Positions 47,047 to 56,695 of a stretch of DNA of 64,000 nt are shown piece by piece (position 1 is the stretch's first letter; each line of letters starts with the position of its first letter). The position numbers and the translations under genes are program-made. Source of the stretch: Actinomyces sp. S6-Spd3. GTDB taxonomy: Bacteria > Actinomycetota > Actinomycetes > Actinomycetales > Actinomycetaceae. The notes beneath the pieces were generated by a model that worked only from the letters and a program-made list of their open reading frames with translations, ran no database searches and was not told the DNA's origin. The stretch spans positions 101,548-165,547 of the forward strand of contig NZ_JRMV01000274.1 of assembly GCF_000758755.1 (NCBI RefSeq), read 5' to 3'.

Positions 47047-48108
47047 GTGAGTGAAAAAGACCCCTTGGTATTGGGAATTGAATCCACCTGCGATGAGACA
47101 GGTGTCGCCTTGGTGCGTGGCTGTGATCTTCTGGTTGACCGGACCGCGACCTCCATGGATCAGTACGCCCGCTACGGCGGCATCATTCCTGAAATTGCCT
47201 CGCGTGCACACCTGGAATCCTTCATTCCGACCTTGGACAGTGCGCTCGAAGAAGCAGGCGTTACTCTTGACGAGGTGGACGCAGTCGCGGTTGCTGCCGG
47301 CCCAGGCCTCGTCGGCTCACTTACCGTCGGTATTTGCGCAGCCAAAGCGCTGGCCTCGTCAATTGGAAAGCCACTGTACGGGGTCAATCACGTTATCGGC
47401 CACCTCGCCGTCGACAAACTCGCCGATGGCCCCCTCCCAGAGCGTTTCATCGGTTTGGTGGTCTCGGGCGGACACTCGAACCTGCTTCTCATTAATGACA
47501 TCGCGACCGATGTCCGTGAACTCGGCGGGACCCTTGACGATGCTGCCGGTGAAGCCTTCGACAAGGTGGGTCGTCTGCTGGATCTTCCCTATCCGGGTGG
47601 CCCCCACGTTGACCGTCTCTCGCAGCAGGGAGATCCTCAAGCGATCCGTTTCCCGCGTGGTTTGGCAGCCGGGAAAGACCAGGAGCGTCACAAGTACAAC
47701 TTCTCCTTCTCCGGCCTCAAGACTGCTGTCGCGCGCTACGTAGAAGGACTAAAAGAACGCGGAGAATCCCTTCCCGCCGAGGATATTTGTGCCGGTTTCT
47801 CGGAAGCTGTGAATGATTCCCTGACCTCAAAGGCGGTACGCGCCGCACTGGATCATGGTTGCGACACCATCGTCGTGGGTGGCGGGTTCTCCGCTAACTC
47901 GCGCTTGCGTTCCCTGATCGTTCAGCGCGCCGAGGCCGCGGGACTGACCGTCCGTATGCCTCCCTTGCGTTTCTGCACGGATAATGGTGCGCAGATCGCG
48001 GCGATGGGATCGGAATTGGTCCGCGCGGGCGTTGCCCCTTCAGACTGGGATTTCTCTCCAGATTCTGGGATGCCGCTGACGCAGACTTCTATGCTTCCCC
48101 GTCGCTGA
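47047..48108 (+). CDS. tsaD: tRNA N6-adenosine threonylcarbamoyltransferase TsaD
   Basis: TsaD transfers threonylcarbamoyl to A37 of tRNA. The 353-residue protein has GIESTCDETGVA at residues 10-21 and the metal site His115/His119 in NHVIGHLAVD. In many actinobacteria it directly follows rimI; here sdhCAB intervenes and tsaD has its own leaderless-type promoter. The GTG start is supported by alignment with the family start. It overlaps the convergent methyltransferase gene by 20 bp. Confidence 0.95.
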   Translation: MSEKDPLVLGIESTCDETGVALVRGCDLLVDRTATSMDQYARYGGIIPEIASRAHLESFIPTLDSALEEAGVTLDEVDAVAVAAGPGLVGSLTVGICAAKALASSIGKPLYGVNHVIGHLAVDKLADGPLPERFIGLVVSGGHSNLLLINDIATDVRELGGTLDDAAGEAFDKVGRLLDLPYPGGPHVDRLSQQGDPQAIRFPRGLAAGKDQERHKYNFSFSGLKTAVARYVEGLKERGESLPAEDICAGFSEAVNDSLTSKAVRAALDHGCDTIVVGGGFSANSRLRSLIVQRAEAAGLTVRMPPLRFCTDNGAQIAAMGSELVRAGVAPSDWDFSPDSGMPLTQTSMLPRR

Positions 48109-49327
48109 TTCTCCGGGCAATAATTGCCCGGTGGGCGCCGCCGATGCGCGTTGCAATGATGACGGCTTCGGCGTCTCCCTTGAGTTTCAGGGATTTTCTT
48201 AAGGCATCTGGCTGAATGTCAGCCCCGCGTTTCTTAATTTCGACGCGCCCGACGTTAAGCGCACGCAGTACCTGCTGAATGTTCTTGACGCGCAGATTCA
48301 CGTGATCGATCACTTCGAAAGCACTGGCGAAAGGTGTGTGGTGCAGGGTGGGACCACTCAGGTATGCAATCGATTCACTGACAAGGTGAGCCCCCATCTG
48401 CTCTGCAAGACAGGCGATTGTCCCTGAGCGGATCACCGCAGAATCTGGCTCGAAGATATAACTGTCCAGCGGACCGCACTCGGCTTGGCGAGGCTGCGAA
48501 TTTGCCGCCTGCGTCTGTGGATCGATGAGGGTATGGACCTGATCAGCAGTGATGACGCTTGCCGATCGCCCCGCCCCTTCTGGAGCGAGCTCAGGCGCCC
48601 ACAGCGCGGCCTCGAGAAGGTCTCCATCGACGCTGGTCCACTGCGCGTGGAAGTGCTCGGGGATTAAGTCGTAGGGGATCCCGGGGGCCACCTTGACGCC
48701 GAGGCGGGGGATGGAATCCCCCCAAGCCAGCACGTGGTCTAGGGCAGGCGACCAATCCTCGGGGGAAGTAATGCGCTTCGAGCCGCCCTGCTTGCCCGTG
48801 CGCCTTGCAGGATCGGCGAAAAGAGCGTCAAAACCATAGGCGTGAAAGTCCTCGCCGTGAAGCGTCGTGACGTCTCTTTTTTCAACGCGGCACGAGGGGA
48901 AAGCAGAAAGGTTCGCCCCCGCTGCGGCAAGGGCCTCGTCGTCGATGTCGAAGGACGTCACGCGCATTCCCGCGCGGGCAAAAGCAAAGGAATCCGCTCC
49001 GATTCCGCACCCGAGGTCGCCGACGTGGTGTGCCCCTGAATCAAGGAAACGTTGCGCGTGCAGGCGGGCGAGCACCCAGCGAGTTGCTTGCTCATAACCA
49101 TCGCGCGTCCACAAAAGCGTGCGAGCAAGAGAGCCGAACTTCTTCTCCGCTTGGGTGCGCAGCTGCAGTTGGGAAGCAACTGCCGAGGCGACTTCCGGGT
49201 CTGCGACTTGGGAGCGTATTGCGAGCGCAAGATCCATGGGGGAGAGAGAACGAAACGCACCCTCGCGTTCCCATTGGGCAAGCAGCTCGCGGCCGGGGGA
49301 GGACAGGAGGGGCGTAATGGAGGACAT
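48089..49327 (-). CDS. THUMP-like domain SAM-dependent methyltransferase
   Basis: The roughly 412-residue protein has a class I SAM fold: VGDLGCGIGADSFAFA for motif I, DIDDEALAAAGAN for the ribose loop and DALFADPARR at the substrate motif. Downstream of the barrel is the THUMP-like region found in actinobacterial homologues. An RNA or protein substrate is unknown. The ATG at 49327 has AAGAAT 7 nt upstream and no ribosome-binding site; a GTG two codons earlier is possible. Confidence 0.8.
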   Translation of the reverse strand: MSSITPLLSSPGRELLAQWEREGAFRSLSPMDLALAIRSQVADPEVASAVASQLQLRTQAEKKFGSLARTLLWTRDGYEQATRWVLARLHAQRFLDSGAHHVGDLGCGIGADSFAFARAGMRVTSFDIDDEALAAAGANLSAFPSCRVEKRDVTTLHGEDFHAYGFDALFADPARRTGKQGGSKRITSPEDWSPALDHVLAWGDSIPRLGVKVAPGIPYDLIPEHFHAQWTSVDGDLLEAALWAPELAPEGAGRSASVITADQVHTLIDPQTQAANSQPRQAECGPLDSYIFEPDSAVIRSGTIACLAEQMGAHLVSESIAYLSGPTLHHTPFASAFEVIDHVNLRVKNIQQVLRALNVGRVEIKKRGADIQPDALRKSLKLKGDAEAVIIATRIGGAHRAIIARRISDGEA

Positions 49328-49409
49328 GCACACTATTCTTGCTGAAATTCAAGGTAGAAGAGAAACCGAGTGGGGCGTGTGGGAGTTCAGGTGGAGAGAA
49401 AGGAAGAAG

Positions 49410-49436
49410 CTGGCACTCAGTTTGCTAGAGTGCCAA
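49410..49436. promoter_or_regulatory. CIRCE element (HrcA operator)
   Basis: CTGGCACTC, nine bases, GAGTGCCAA matches the CIRCE inverted repeat bound by the heat-shock repressor HrcA, with G/C changes at the outer positions. It lies upstream of groES and overlaps its -35. Confidence 0.88.
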
Positions 49437-49450
49437 TCGAAGCCTAAACT
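49422..49450 (+). promoter_or_regulatory. groES promoter
   Basis: TTGCTA, 17 bp and TAAACT. The -35 is inside the CIRCE spacer, so HrcA binding would occlude it. The leader is about 85 nt. Confidence 0.7.
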
Positions 49451-49541
49451 GAGTCCGTAAACACATTGCGATCCCATACCTGACCCCCGCGACGGCAGGG
49501 AAGGGATGACAAATCGTTACGAGAAGAAAGGGAGTGCTGAC

Positions 49542-49838
49542 ATGGCAATCACCATTAAGCCCCTCGAAGATCGCATTGTTATCCGTCAGGTTGACAGCGA
49601 AGAAAAGACCGCTTCAGGTCTCTACATCCCCGATGCAGCCAAGGAAAAGCCCCAGGAAGGCGAAGTTCTGGCTGTTGGCCCCGGCCGCGTTGATGACAAC
49701 GGCAATCGCGTCCCCGTCGACGTCAAGGTTGGCGACCACGTGATCTTCAGCCGTTTCGGTGGCACCGAAGTCAAGTACGACGGCGAAGAGCTGCAGATCC
49801 TGTCTGCACGCGACGTTCTGGCGATCGTCGAGCGCTGA
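49542..49838 (+). CDS. groES: Co-chaperonin GroES
   Basis: The 98-residue lid of the GroEL chaperonin ([34 protein letters not shown] mobile loop). The ATG follows AAGGGAG. A terminator stands right behind it and no groEL follows, so groES is monocistronic here and GroEL must be encoded elsewhere. Confidence 0.97.
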   Translation: MAITIKPLEDRIVIRQVDSEEKTASGLYIPDAAKEKPQEGEVLAVGPGRVDDNGNRVPVDVKVGDHVIFSRFGGTEVKYDGEELQILSARDVLAIVER

Positions 49839-49873
49839 AAATCTTGATACAGGCGCGCTCAGCGCTTGTTGAG

Positions 49874-49913
49874 GATGGGTCCGGACAATAAGGTCCGGGC
49901 CCATCACTTTTTA
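49874..49913 (+). terminator. Terminator between groES and ccdA
   Basis: A 13-bp stem (49874-49886 with 49893-49905, one G-U pair) is followed by ACTTTTTAT. It touches the end of the convergent ccdA gene. Confidence 0.88.
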
Positions 49914-50860
49914 TCTGAAGAAGTCCCGGGTTGATTCGAGGACTCGCTGCGGGGAACCAGCATGAAAATAGCAGCAACAATCAATACTCCAGCAGCTGCA
50001 AAGACCCACCAGGGGATCGCGCCGAAGGTAGCGATGATCGTCTCCTCCCACCCCGACAAGGTTCCCAGTGAGATGAGACCTCCAAGAGGATTGCCGAGGT
50101 CAACGAGCAGGAGAAGCAGCCCCAGAGCGATTAAAACCAAGCCCGAAATGACATTGGTCCAGGTCGTTTCGCGGCCCAAAAATCGCAGCGGTTTGGGGCG
50201 GATAATTGCCTGAACGCGGCCGGCAGTTTTTCTCCAGACCAGTGCAAGGACAAGCAAAGGAAATGCCATTCCTGCCGAGTAGAAGACCATCGAAATTGCA
50301 CCAGAAACCGGGGAGCCTCCCAGTGCTGAGGTCGCAAGAACCGCTCCTAGAATGGGCCCCGCGCATCCGACGCCCGCGATCCCGTAGGTAATCCCCAGAA
50401 GATAAACCGCGATGGGGGTGCTCTTTTCTCCCGAGGGTGCGCCGGCGGGGGAAAGAGAAACTTGAGGTGTCGAGGCCTCGCGAGTGCTGAGCTGGCCAGC
50501 TGCAGTGGGCGTGCTCAAGGTAAGTTTCGTGCCCGGCCGCGTGGGCGCAGGCCTCGGGCTACCGAAGCGGAATTTTGGAAAGTCAAGGGCCGCGATGGTG
50601 ATGATTCCCGCGCAGATCACGAGGAAGGCAACAACGTGGGTGATCAAAGAGGCATGCTCGCGGATGAGCGCAACGACCCCAGATAGAGCAATGCCGAGCG
50701 GGATAAGCGGAGTCATGAGACCGAGCCAAAAGATCCCGCAGCGCGCGATGAGCTGACTAGGAGAACGAAATGCGTAGGAAAAGAACGCAGGCAGGAGCAT
50801 GACCGAGCATGGAGCACACAGCGTCAAAACTCCGCCTAAGAAGGCGATAAAAGGGTTCAC
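49904..50860 (-). CDS. CcdA-type thiol-disulfide membrane transporter
   Basis: The 318-residue protein has a CcdA/DsbD-beta-like core. It has conserved cysteines in TLCAPCSV near the N-terminus and GVGCAGPIL mid-protein, and about seven spans. A Pro/Ser/Thr-rich loop of roughly 50 residues sits between spans. CcdA proteins pass reducing equivalents from the cytosol to extracytoplasmic partners. It overlaps the DsbA-like gene by four bases, so the two are a unit for thiol handling outside the membrane. Confidence 0.85.
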   Translation of the reverse strand: MNPFIAFLGGVLTLCAPCSVMLLPAFFSYAFRSPSQLIARCGIFWLGLMTPLIPLGIALSGVVALIREHASLITHVVAFLVICAGIITIAALDFPKFRFGSPRPAPTRPGTKLTLSTPTAAGQLSTREASTPQVSLSPAGAPSGEKSTPIAVYLLGITYGIAGVGCAGPILGAVLATSALGGSPVSGAISMVFYSAGMAFPLLVLALVWRKTAGRVQAIIRPKPLRFLGRETTWTNVISGLVLIALGLLLLLVDLGNPLGGLISLGTLSGWEETIIATFGAIPWWVFAAAGVLIVAAIFMLVPRSESSNQPGTSSDKK

Positions 50861-51651
50861 TTCTTGAGGTGCTCGGCTTGGTTCGCAATGGTTGCGCGGA
50901 TGTAGTCAGCATCGCGGTAGCCCGAAATGAAGCTATCGCCAATGAACATGAAGGGGGTGCCTTGAATCCCGATCTGGTAGGCATCGTTCTGCGCCTGCTT
51001 GACTTGGGCTGCGGTATTCGCATCCGTCGTATCCGCACGGAACTTATCGAGGTCACTCACGCCAGCCTTTTGGGCTAGTGCGGTCAAAGAATCCATCGTG
51101 TATTCGGGGTGTCCGGAGGGATCGGCTTCTCCGTAGGCTGCTGCGACAAATTCCCAGAAGCGCCCCTGATTGGCCGCTGCGATTCCTGCCTGAGCGGCAA
51201 GGGGAGAGGACTGGGAAATCTGTGCGAGGTCGCGCCACTCGATCCTGAGCGTGCCGTTTGCAACCAAATCCTCAAGCTGAGGTTCGACCTGCTTGGCAAG
51301 GCGCGTGCAGTAGGGGCACGAGAAATCCGAGTAGAGCACCATGACGACGGGAGCGTCAACGCTTCCCTTCGCGCGAGCATCGCTGGGGTCACGGTGTTGC
51401 TGGGCGTGAATGATGCTGAGTCCCTGCTCATCGGTGACCGTGGGGGCGAAGGAACTTTGCGCGGTGGGCGCGACCGTCGCTTGTGGTGACTGCTGCATTG
51501 CAGTTGCGCTGGGCATTGCCGAGGCCGACGAAGTTGCTGCGGGGGTAGCGGGGCGGTTGGTCCACCACACGGCACCGCAAATGAGTGCGATAGCACATGC
51601 GAGAAGAGCGATAGCGATGATTCGTTGTTTGCTGCCTTGGCGCGTCGTCAT
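50857..51651 (-). CDS. Membrane-anchored DsbA-family thiol oxidoreductase
   Basis: The 264-residue protein has an N-terminal anchor (IIAIALLACAIALICGAVWW), an Ala/Ser/Thr/Pro linker and a thioredoxin-like domain with the active site DFSCPYCTRLA, a cis-Pro candidate in GIQGTPFMFIGD, and a helical insert, as in DsbA/MdbA-like proteins. Actinomyces use related enzymes for pilin disulfides. Whether this one oxidises or, with CcdA, reduces is uncertain. GAAAGGTGA precedes the ATG. Confidence 0.88.
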   Translation of the reverse strand: MTTRQGSKQRIIAIALLACAIALICGAVWWTNRPATPAATSSASAMPSATAMQQSPQATVAPTAQSSFAPTVTDEQGLSIIHAQQHRDPSDARAKGSVDAPVVMVLYSDFSCPYCTRLAKQVEPQLEDLVANGTLRIEWRDLAQISQSSPLAAQAGIAAANQGRFWEFVAAAYGEADPSGHPEYTMDSLTALAQKAGVSDLDKFRADTTDANTAAQVKQAQNDAYQIGIQGTPFMFIGDSFISGYRDADYIRATIANQAEHLKK

Positions 51652-51734
51652 TGGTCACCTTTCGCCTGAATTGATGGGGATGAGTTCAGTGTATTGTATG
51701 GGGCCCGTGAGGGCGAATAGCCTGTGAGCATAGG

Positions 51735-51767
51735 AAACTCGCCCGGGAAAGCGTCCCGAGCGAGTTT
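51735..51767 (-). terminator. Hairpin after whiB
   Basis: A 14-bp stem with one mismatch and a five-base loop lies 22 nt past the whiB stop, between whiB and the DsbA-like gene. Confidence 0.6.
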
Positions 51768-51788
51768 GTTGTTTACGTATGAAGTGCG

Positions 51789-52082
51789 TCAGGATGCTCG
51801 GCGGATCCGACGACGCTGAACTTCTTCGCGTCGTTCTTCTTCTGTCATGCCGCCCCAGATTCCGTAGGGCTCCTGAGCGCGCAGAGCATATTCGCGGCAC
51901 TGCTCGATGACGGGGCAGGTTGCGCAAATGGCCTTAGCGCCAGCTGCACGACGGCGACGAGTAGAGCCTCGTTCACCCTCGGGGTGGAAGAAAAGTTCCG
52001 TGTCGAGGTCGCGACATGCGCCCTGGTACTGCCATTCCCACGCATCAATCGAAGGTCCGGGCAGTCGGGAGACGTCAGACAT
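51789..52082 (-). CDS. WhiB-family iron-sulfur transcription regulator
   Basis: The 97-residue protein has four cluster cysteines: Cys23, Cys53, Cys56 and Cys62 (CX2CX5C). It has the turn GIWGG at 74-78 and a basic tail (QRRRIRRAS) for DNA contact. WhiB proteins bind the sigma-A C-terminal region. Motifs are closest to the WhiB2/WhmD branch involved in cell division in relatives; this assignment is tentative. The start is fixed by GGAGGT, which overlaps an upstream in-frame ATG that I reject. Confidence 0.93.
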   Translation of the reverse strand: MSDVSRLPGPSIDAWEWQYQGACRDLDTELFFHPEGERGSTRRRRAAGAKAICATCPVIEQCREYALRAQEPYGIWGGMTEEERREEVQRRRIRRAS

Positions 52083-52426
52083 GAGTACCTCCATTCATTG
52101 GTCTTTCCGGCAAGAGACGATCTCTTGAGGAAGGACTGAATGAAGGCTACCGAATTGTGCAAGAGTTATTCAAGCCCTTGTCACAGAATCATAGTTGTTT
52201 CACAGGAAACCGAAAATGCTTTAACTTCCAGCGAAAACCGCATTATTACGGCATATAACGGCCAGCTGTAAGGAGGCTGAAAGCGCAATTTTGTTGCCTG
52301 TCACATATTCTTGCTCAGCTGTGAGCGGACAAAATCTCAGCCCTCGATTGGCGAAGACGACCTTCAGAGCTGACAATCAATAGGTAGCATTCATTTAGGT
52401 ATCCTTCAGAAAGGCAGGAGAAGGCG
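52083..52426. other. AT-rich divergent spacer between whiB and the MerR-type gene
   Basis: The 344 bases hold no gene. The whiB promoter lies at its left side. The right side near 52363-52390 has TTCAGA and TAGCAT hexamers for the MerR gene. The middle is unusually AT-rich, typical of a regulated control region. Confidence 0.5.
52144..52173 (-). promoter_or_regulatory. Predicted whiB promoter
   Basis: On the minus strand TTGAAT, 18 bp and TAGCCT. The transcript would start near 52137 and carry a 55-nt leader with the GGAGGT site. Confidence 0.55.
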
Positions 52427-53359
52427 ATGCCCCGCGCACAACTTGTGCTTCCCCCCGCTCATGACGCACCGCTGACCGTTACTGCTGTTTCTTCCAAGCT
52501 TGGCGTCTCTGCCTCGACTCTTCGAACCTGGGAACGACGTTATGGTCTGGGACCGGGCGAGCGTTCCGCGGGTAGTCACCGGCGATACCTTCCCGAAGAT
52601 GTTGCTCGACTCAGTCACATGATCGAGCTCATTCAAAGTGGTGTCACTCCCTCAGATGCCGCTGCGATTGTGCTTTCTCAGTCCAGAGGAGATCTCGAAG
52701 AAGTTGCCCCTCCGCGGACAGCGGATGAATTGGTTGCTGCCGCGCGCACGGGAGACCGCGAGAAGCTTGTTCACTTGATCGAGGCGAGCATCAGTGAAAA
52801 AGGCCTGCTTCATACGTGGATGCTTTTAGTTGAGCCTGCTTTCGAAGTCATGGCGACGGACTATCACGGGGAGATTCCCGGTGTTGCAGGTTCGTCGCTC
52901 TTAACCCAGGCGATGTATGACGTTCTGCGTGCGATGTCGGAGCAGCGTCCTGAACCGAAGTTCCCTTCCTCTCCCAGCATCATTATTTTGGGAGACCGTG
53001 CGCACCTGCTTCCTGCTCACGTTATCGGAGTTGCTCTTCGCTGGTATGGGCCCAATGTTATTGTCTTGGGTGCCTGCAGTCGCGGATGGGTTGGCGGAAA
53101 AGAAAAGCTCGATGCCTTTGTCGAGAATATCGATTCCAACGTCGCTGCACTTATTACCTTGGGCCAAGGGGAAGAGTGTAAAAACTTCGTGGCCTCAGCA
53201 GTGCACAACCATGGAATTGACGTGATCGCGGTTGGCTCCCAGTCGCCGCGCGTTCTGGATGATCATGTGTTGCGTGTTCGCACTGTTTCAGCGTGTGTGG
53301 AAGAAACTTTAGCGCTGCTTGGAGCGAAGCTTGCTCGAGCCGCAGCGCGCACAAAGTAA
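52427..53359 (+). CDS. MerR-type regulator with a degenerate B12-binding-like domain
   Basis: The 310-residue protein has an N-terminal MerR helix-turn-helix (VSKLGVSASTLRTWERRYGLGP, then SGSHRRYLPEDVARL-like). A helical cap and a Rossmann-like C-terminal half follow, as in CarH/LitR photoreceptors. The cap lacks the usual Trp...Glu-His motif, and the B12-loop counterpart reads GDRAHLLPAHVIG, so cobalamin binding is doubtful. It may sense another ligand or none. AGGAG precedes the ATG. It is divergent from whiB. Confidence 0.8.
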   Translation: MPRAQLVLPPAHDAPLTVTAVSSKLGVSASTLRTWERRYGLGPGERSAGSHRRYLPEDVARLSHMIELIQSGVTPSDAAAIVLSQSRGDLEEVAPPRTADELVAAARTGDREKLVHLIEASISEKGLLHTWMLLVEPAFEVMATDYHGEIPGVAGSSLLTQAMYDVLRAMSEQRPEPKFPSSPSIIILGDRAHLLPAHVIGVALRWYGPNVIVLGACSRGWVGGKEKLDAFVENIDSNVAALITLGQGEECKNFVASAVHNHGIDVIAVGSQSPRVLDDHVLRVRTVSACVEETLALLGAKLARAAARTK

Positions 53360-53404
53360 CCCCGCATAAACAGGGAACTTGCCCGGTTTAGTGGAATTGG
53401 CCTC

Positions 53405-53440
53405 GTAACGGTTACTGCACGTTGAAGAACGTGTTAGCGT
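53405..53440 (+). promoter_or_regulatory. Candidate promoter/operator of the AGE-family gene
   Basis: An odd palindrome GTAAC-G-GTTAC at 53405-53415 precedes AACGTGTTAG at 53428-53437, the same ten bases as in the lacZ promoter. TAGCGT with a preceding TGT may be the -10. This hints at control by a LacI-type protein, perhaps the same one. Confidence 0.35.
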
Positions 53441-53492
53441 AGACGCGTATCTATTACGCCGCGCAGGTGCGGCAACACGCAGAGGAATAAAG

Positions 53493-54776
53493 ATGACCCC
53501 GTGGGAAGATCCTCAGCTCATTGAGGCATTTGACGAAGAATTCGAAGAACTTGCTCATTTTGCAGCAGGATCCGTCGTTGACTGTGGATTCGGATACCTC
53601 GATCGCAATGGTGCTGTTGATCCTTCCAAGCCCGTTGAACTGTGGATTACGGGGCGCATGACCTATGTTTTTGCACTGGCTGCACTCAAGGGCTATGACT
53701 GGGCAATTCCTCTGGTAGACCACGGAATTCGCTGCCTCTTAGAAGGCCCGATGTACGACCGCGAGAACGGTGGATGGTACTCGGGCCTCGTCACTGAAAT
53801 TGTTGAACGCGAAGACGGCCCACATTGGAAGGTCGTTGAACCCGCAAATGGCGGCCTCAAGCAAGCCTACGCGCACGCTTTCGTCATCTTGTCCTCAAGT
53901 GCCGCCACTGTTTTGGGGCGTCCCGGAGCTAGAGAACTGCTCGACCGTGCATTGGCTGACCAAGACCAGCACTGGTGGGAACCCGAGTTCGGACGTGTCC
54001 GCGAGGCGTGGAACCGTGACTACACCATCAGCGAGGACTACCGCGGCGTGAATGCCAATATGCACACTGTCGAGGCCTACCTTGCCGCCTTCGATGCGAC
54101 GGGGGATCGCCTGTGGGTGGACCGTGCTCGCGGCATTTGCCGTTTCGTTGCCGACACTGCTGAGCAATTGCACTGGCGCATTCCTGAACACTTCGACGCT
54201 GACTGGAATATGCTCCCCGAGCACAACGCGGATCGCCCTTCGGATCCTTTCCGTCCCTATGGCGCTACCCCCGGTCACGGTATGGAGTGGGCGCGTCTGA
54301 TTCTTCATACGCGCGCAGCACTGATCGGCCTCGGAGATCGCGATGACTGGATGGTCGAAGCTGCTGAACAACTCTTTAATCGTTCGTGCGCCGATGGTTG
54401 GGATCGCCATGGCGCCGGAGGCTTCGTCTACACAACCGACTGGAACGGTCGCCCGGTCGTGGATACCCGTATGCACTGGGTCTTGTGCGAGGCCGTTAAT
54501 AGTGCGTGTGTGCTCGGTCGAGTTCATGAAGAAGCAGGGGACGCTTCCCGCGTGGCGGAGTTGAGTACTTTGTATGCGCAGTGGGTTGATTGGGCTGACC
54601 GTTATCTCCGCGAGGCCACGGGGCGTTGGATTCACGAAGTGGACGCCTCGGGTGTGGAGTCTGGTACGACGTGGGAAGGCAAGGCGGATGCTTACCATGT
54701 GGCCCAGATGCTGCTGCTCCCGCAGGTCGGAAACACTCCCTGCTTTGCCCTGGCTCTCAAGCAACTCGCGGAGTAA
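53493..54776 (+). CDS. AGE-family sugar epimerase/isomerase
   Basis: The 427-residue protein is an (alpha/alpha)6-barrel enzyme of the N-acylglucosamine 2-epimerase family. ELWITGRMTYVFALAALKGYD near residue 48 and the repeated His/Trp/Glu-rich motifs (GATPGHGMEWARLIL; DTRMHWVLCEAVNSA) resemble the YihS/mannose isomerase branch, which interconverts aldoses and ketoses such as mannose and fructose or sulfoquinovose. The substrate cannot be fixed. It stands alone, between a regulator and guaB. Confidence 0.85.
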   Translation: MTPWEDPQLIEAFDEEFEELAHFAAGSVVDCGFGYLDRNGAVDPSKPVELWITGRMTYVFALAALKGYDWAIPLVDHGIRCLLEGPMYDRENGGWYSGLVTEIVEREDGPHWKVVEPANGGLKQAYAHAFVILSSSAATVLGRPGARELLDRALADQDQHWWEPEFGRVREAWNRDYTISEDYRGVNANMHTVEAYLAAFDATGDRLWVDRARGICRFVADTAEQLHWRIPEHFDADWNMLPEHNADRPSDPFRPYGATPGHGMEWARLILHTRAALIGLGDRDDWMVEAAEQLFNRSCADGWDRHGAGGFVYTTDWNGRPVVDTRMHWVLCEAVNSACVLGRVHEEAGDASRVAELSTLYAQWVDWADRYLREATGRWIHEVDASGVESGTTWEGKADAYHVAQMLLLPQVGNTPCFALALKQLAE

Positions 54777-54855
54777 TCGGCTCATTATTGGTGAGCTTAA
54801 CCACGCCTCGCGGTATTTCGGTCGACGGCAGTATGCTCTGGGGCTTCGAGAGGCC

Positions 54856-56385
<1,530 letters not shown>

Positions 56386-56406
56386 TCGCAGTTCGAGCGT
56401 TCGTGA

Positions 56407-56446
56407 CGGGCGGGAGCAGTCGGTGGACTGCTCCCGCCCGCTTTCT
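56407..56446 (+). terminator. Terminator of guaB
   Basis: A perfect 14-bp stem, left arm CGGGCGGGAGCAGT, loop of six and CTTTCTA behind it. A closely similar hairpin occurs after the glycosyltransferase gene at 58498. Confidence 0.85.
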
Positions 56447-56635
56447 ATTGCTGAAGGTGACCGGGGCGAATGATGGTATCTGAGGCAGTGGGGGCGTTCG
56501 CGTTTTGGAGGTAATTAAATATTTATATAGCCACTGCATAGATAGGTGCGGGGAAAAGCGGGGCGGGAGCTGGTTCTTCCGTTCAGTCGTGGCAGTGCGG
56601 TCGGTCTTGTCATTTGGACTCGCCAGTGAACTGTC
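56447..56635. other. Spacer between guaB terminator and the TetR cassette
   Basis: No gene is seen. An AT-rich patch (AATTAAATATTTATATAG) at about 56512-56529 stands out against the GC-rich surroundings. Confidence 0.4.
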
Positions 56636-56663
56636 TTGCAGGTGTGGGGGAGGGCGTTAAAAT
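56636..56663 (+). promoter_or_regulatory. Promoter of the TetR-glycosyltransferase operon
   Basis: TTGCAG, 16 bp and TAAAAT. The -10 abuts the palindromic operator. Confidence 0.65.
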
Positions 56664-56686
56664 AAAACCGACCGTCGGTCGGTTTT
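56664..56686. promoter_or_regulatory. TetR-family operator
   Basis: A perfect 23-bp palindrome: AAAACCGACCG, central T, CGGTCGGTTTT. It starts right after the -10 and ends 9 nt before the tetR start, so bound repressor would shut off its own operon. Confidence 0.85.
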
Positions 56687-56695
56687 GGAGGTTGT

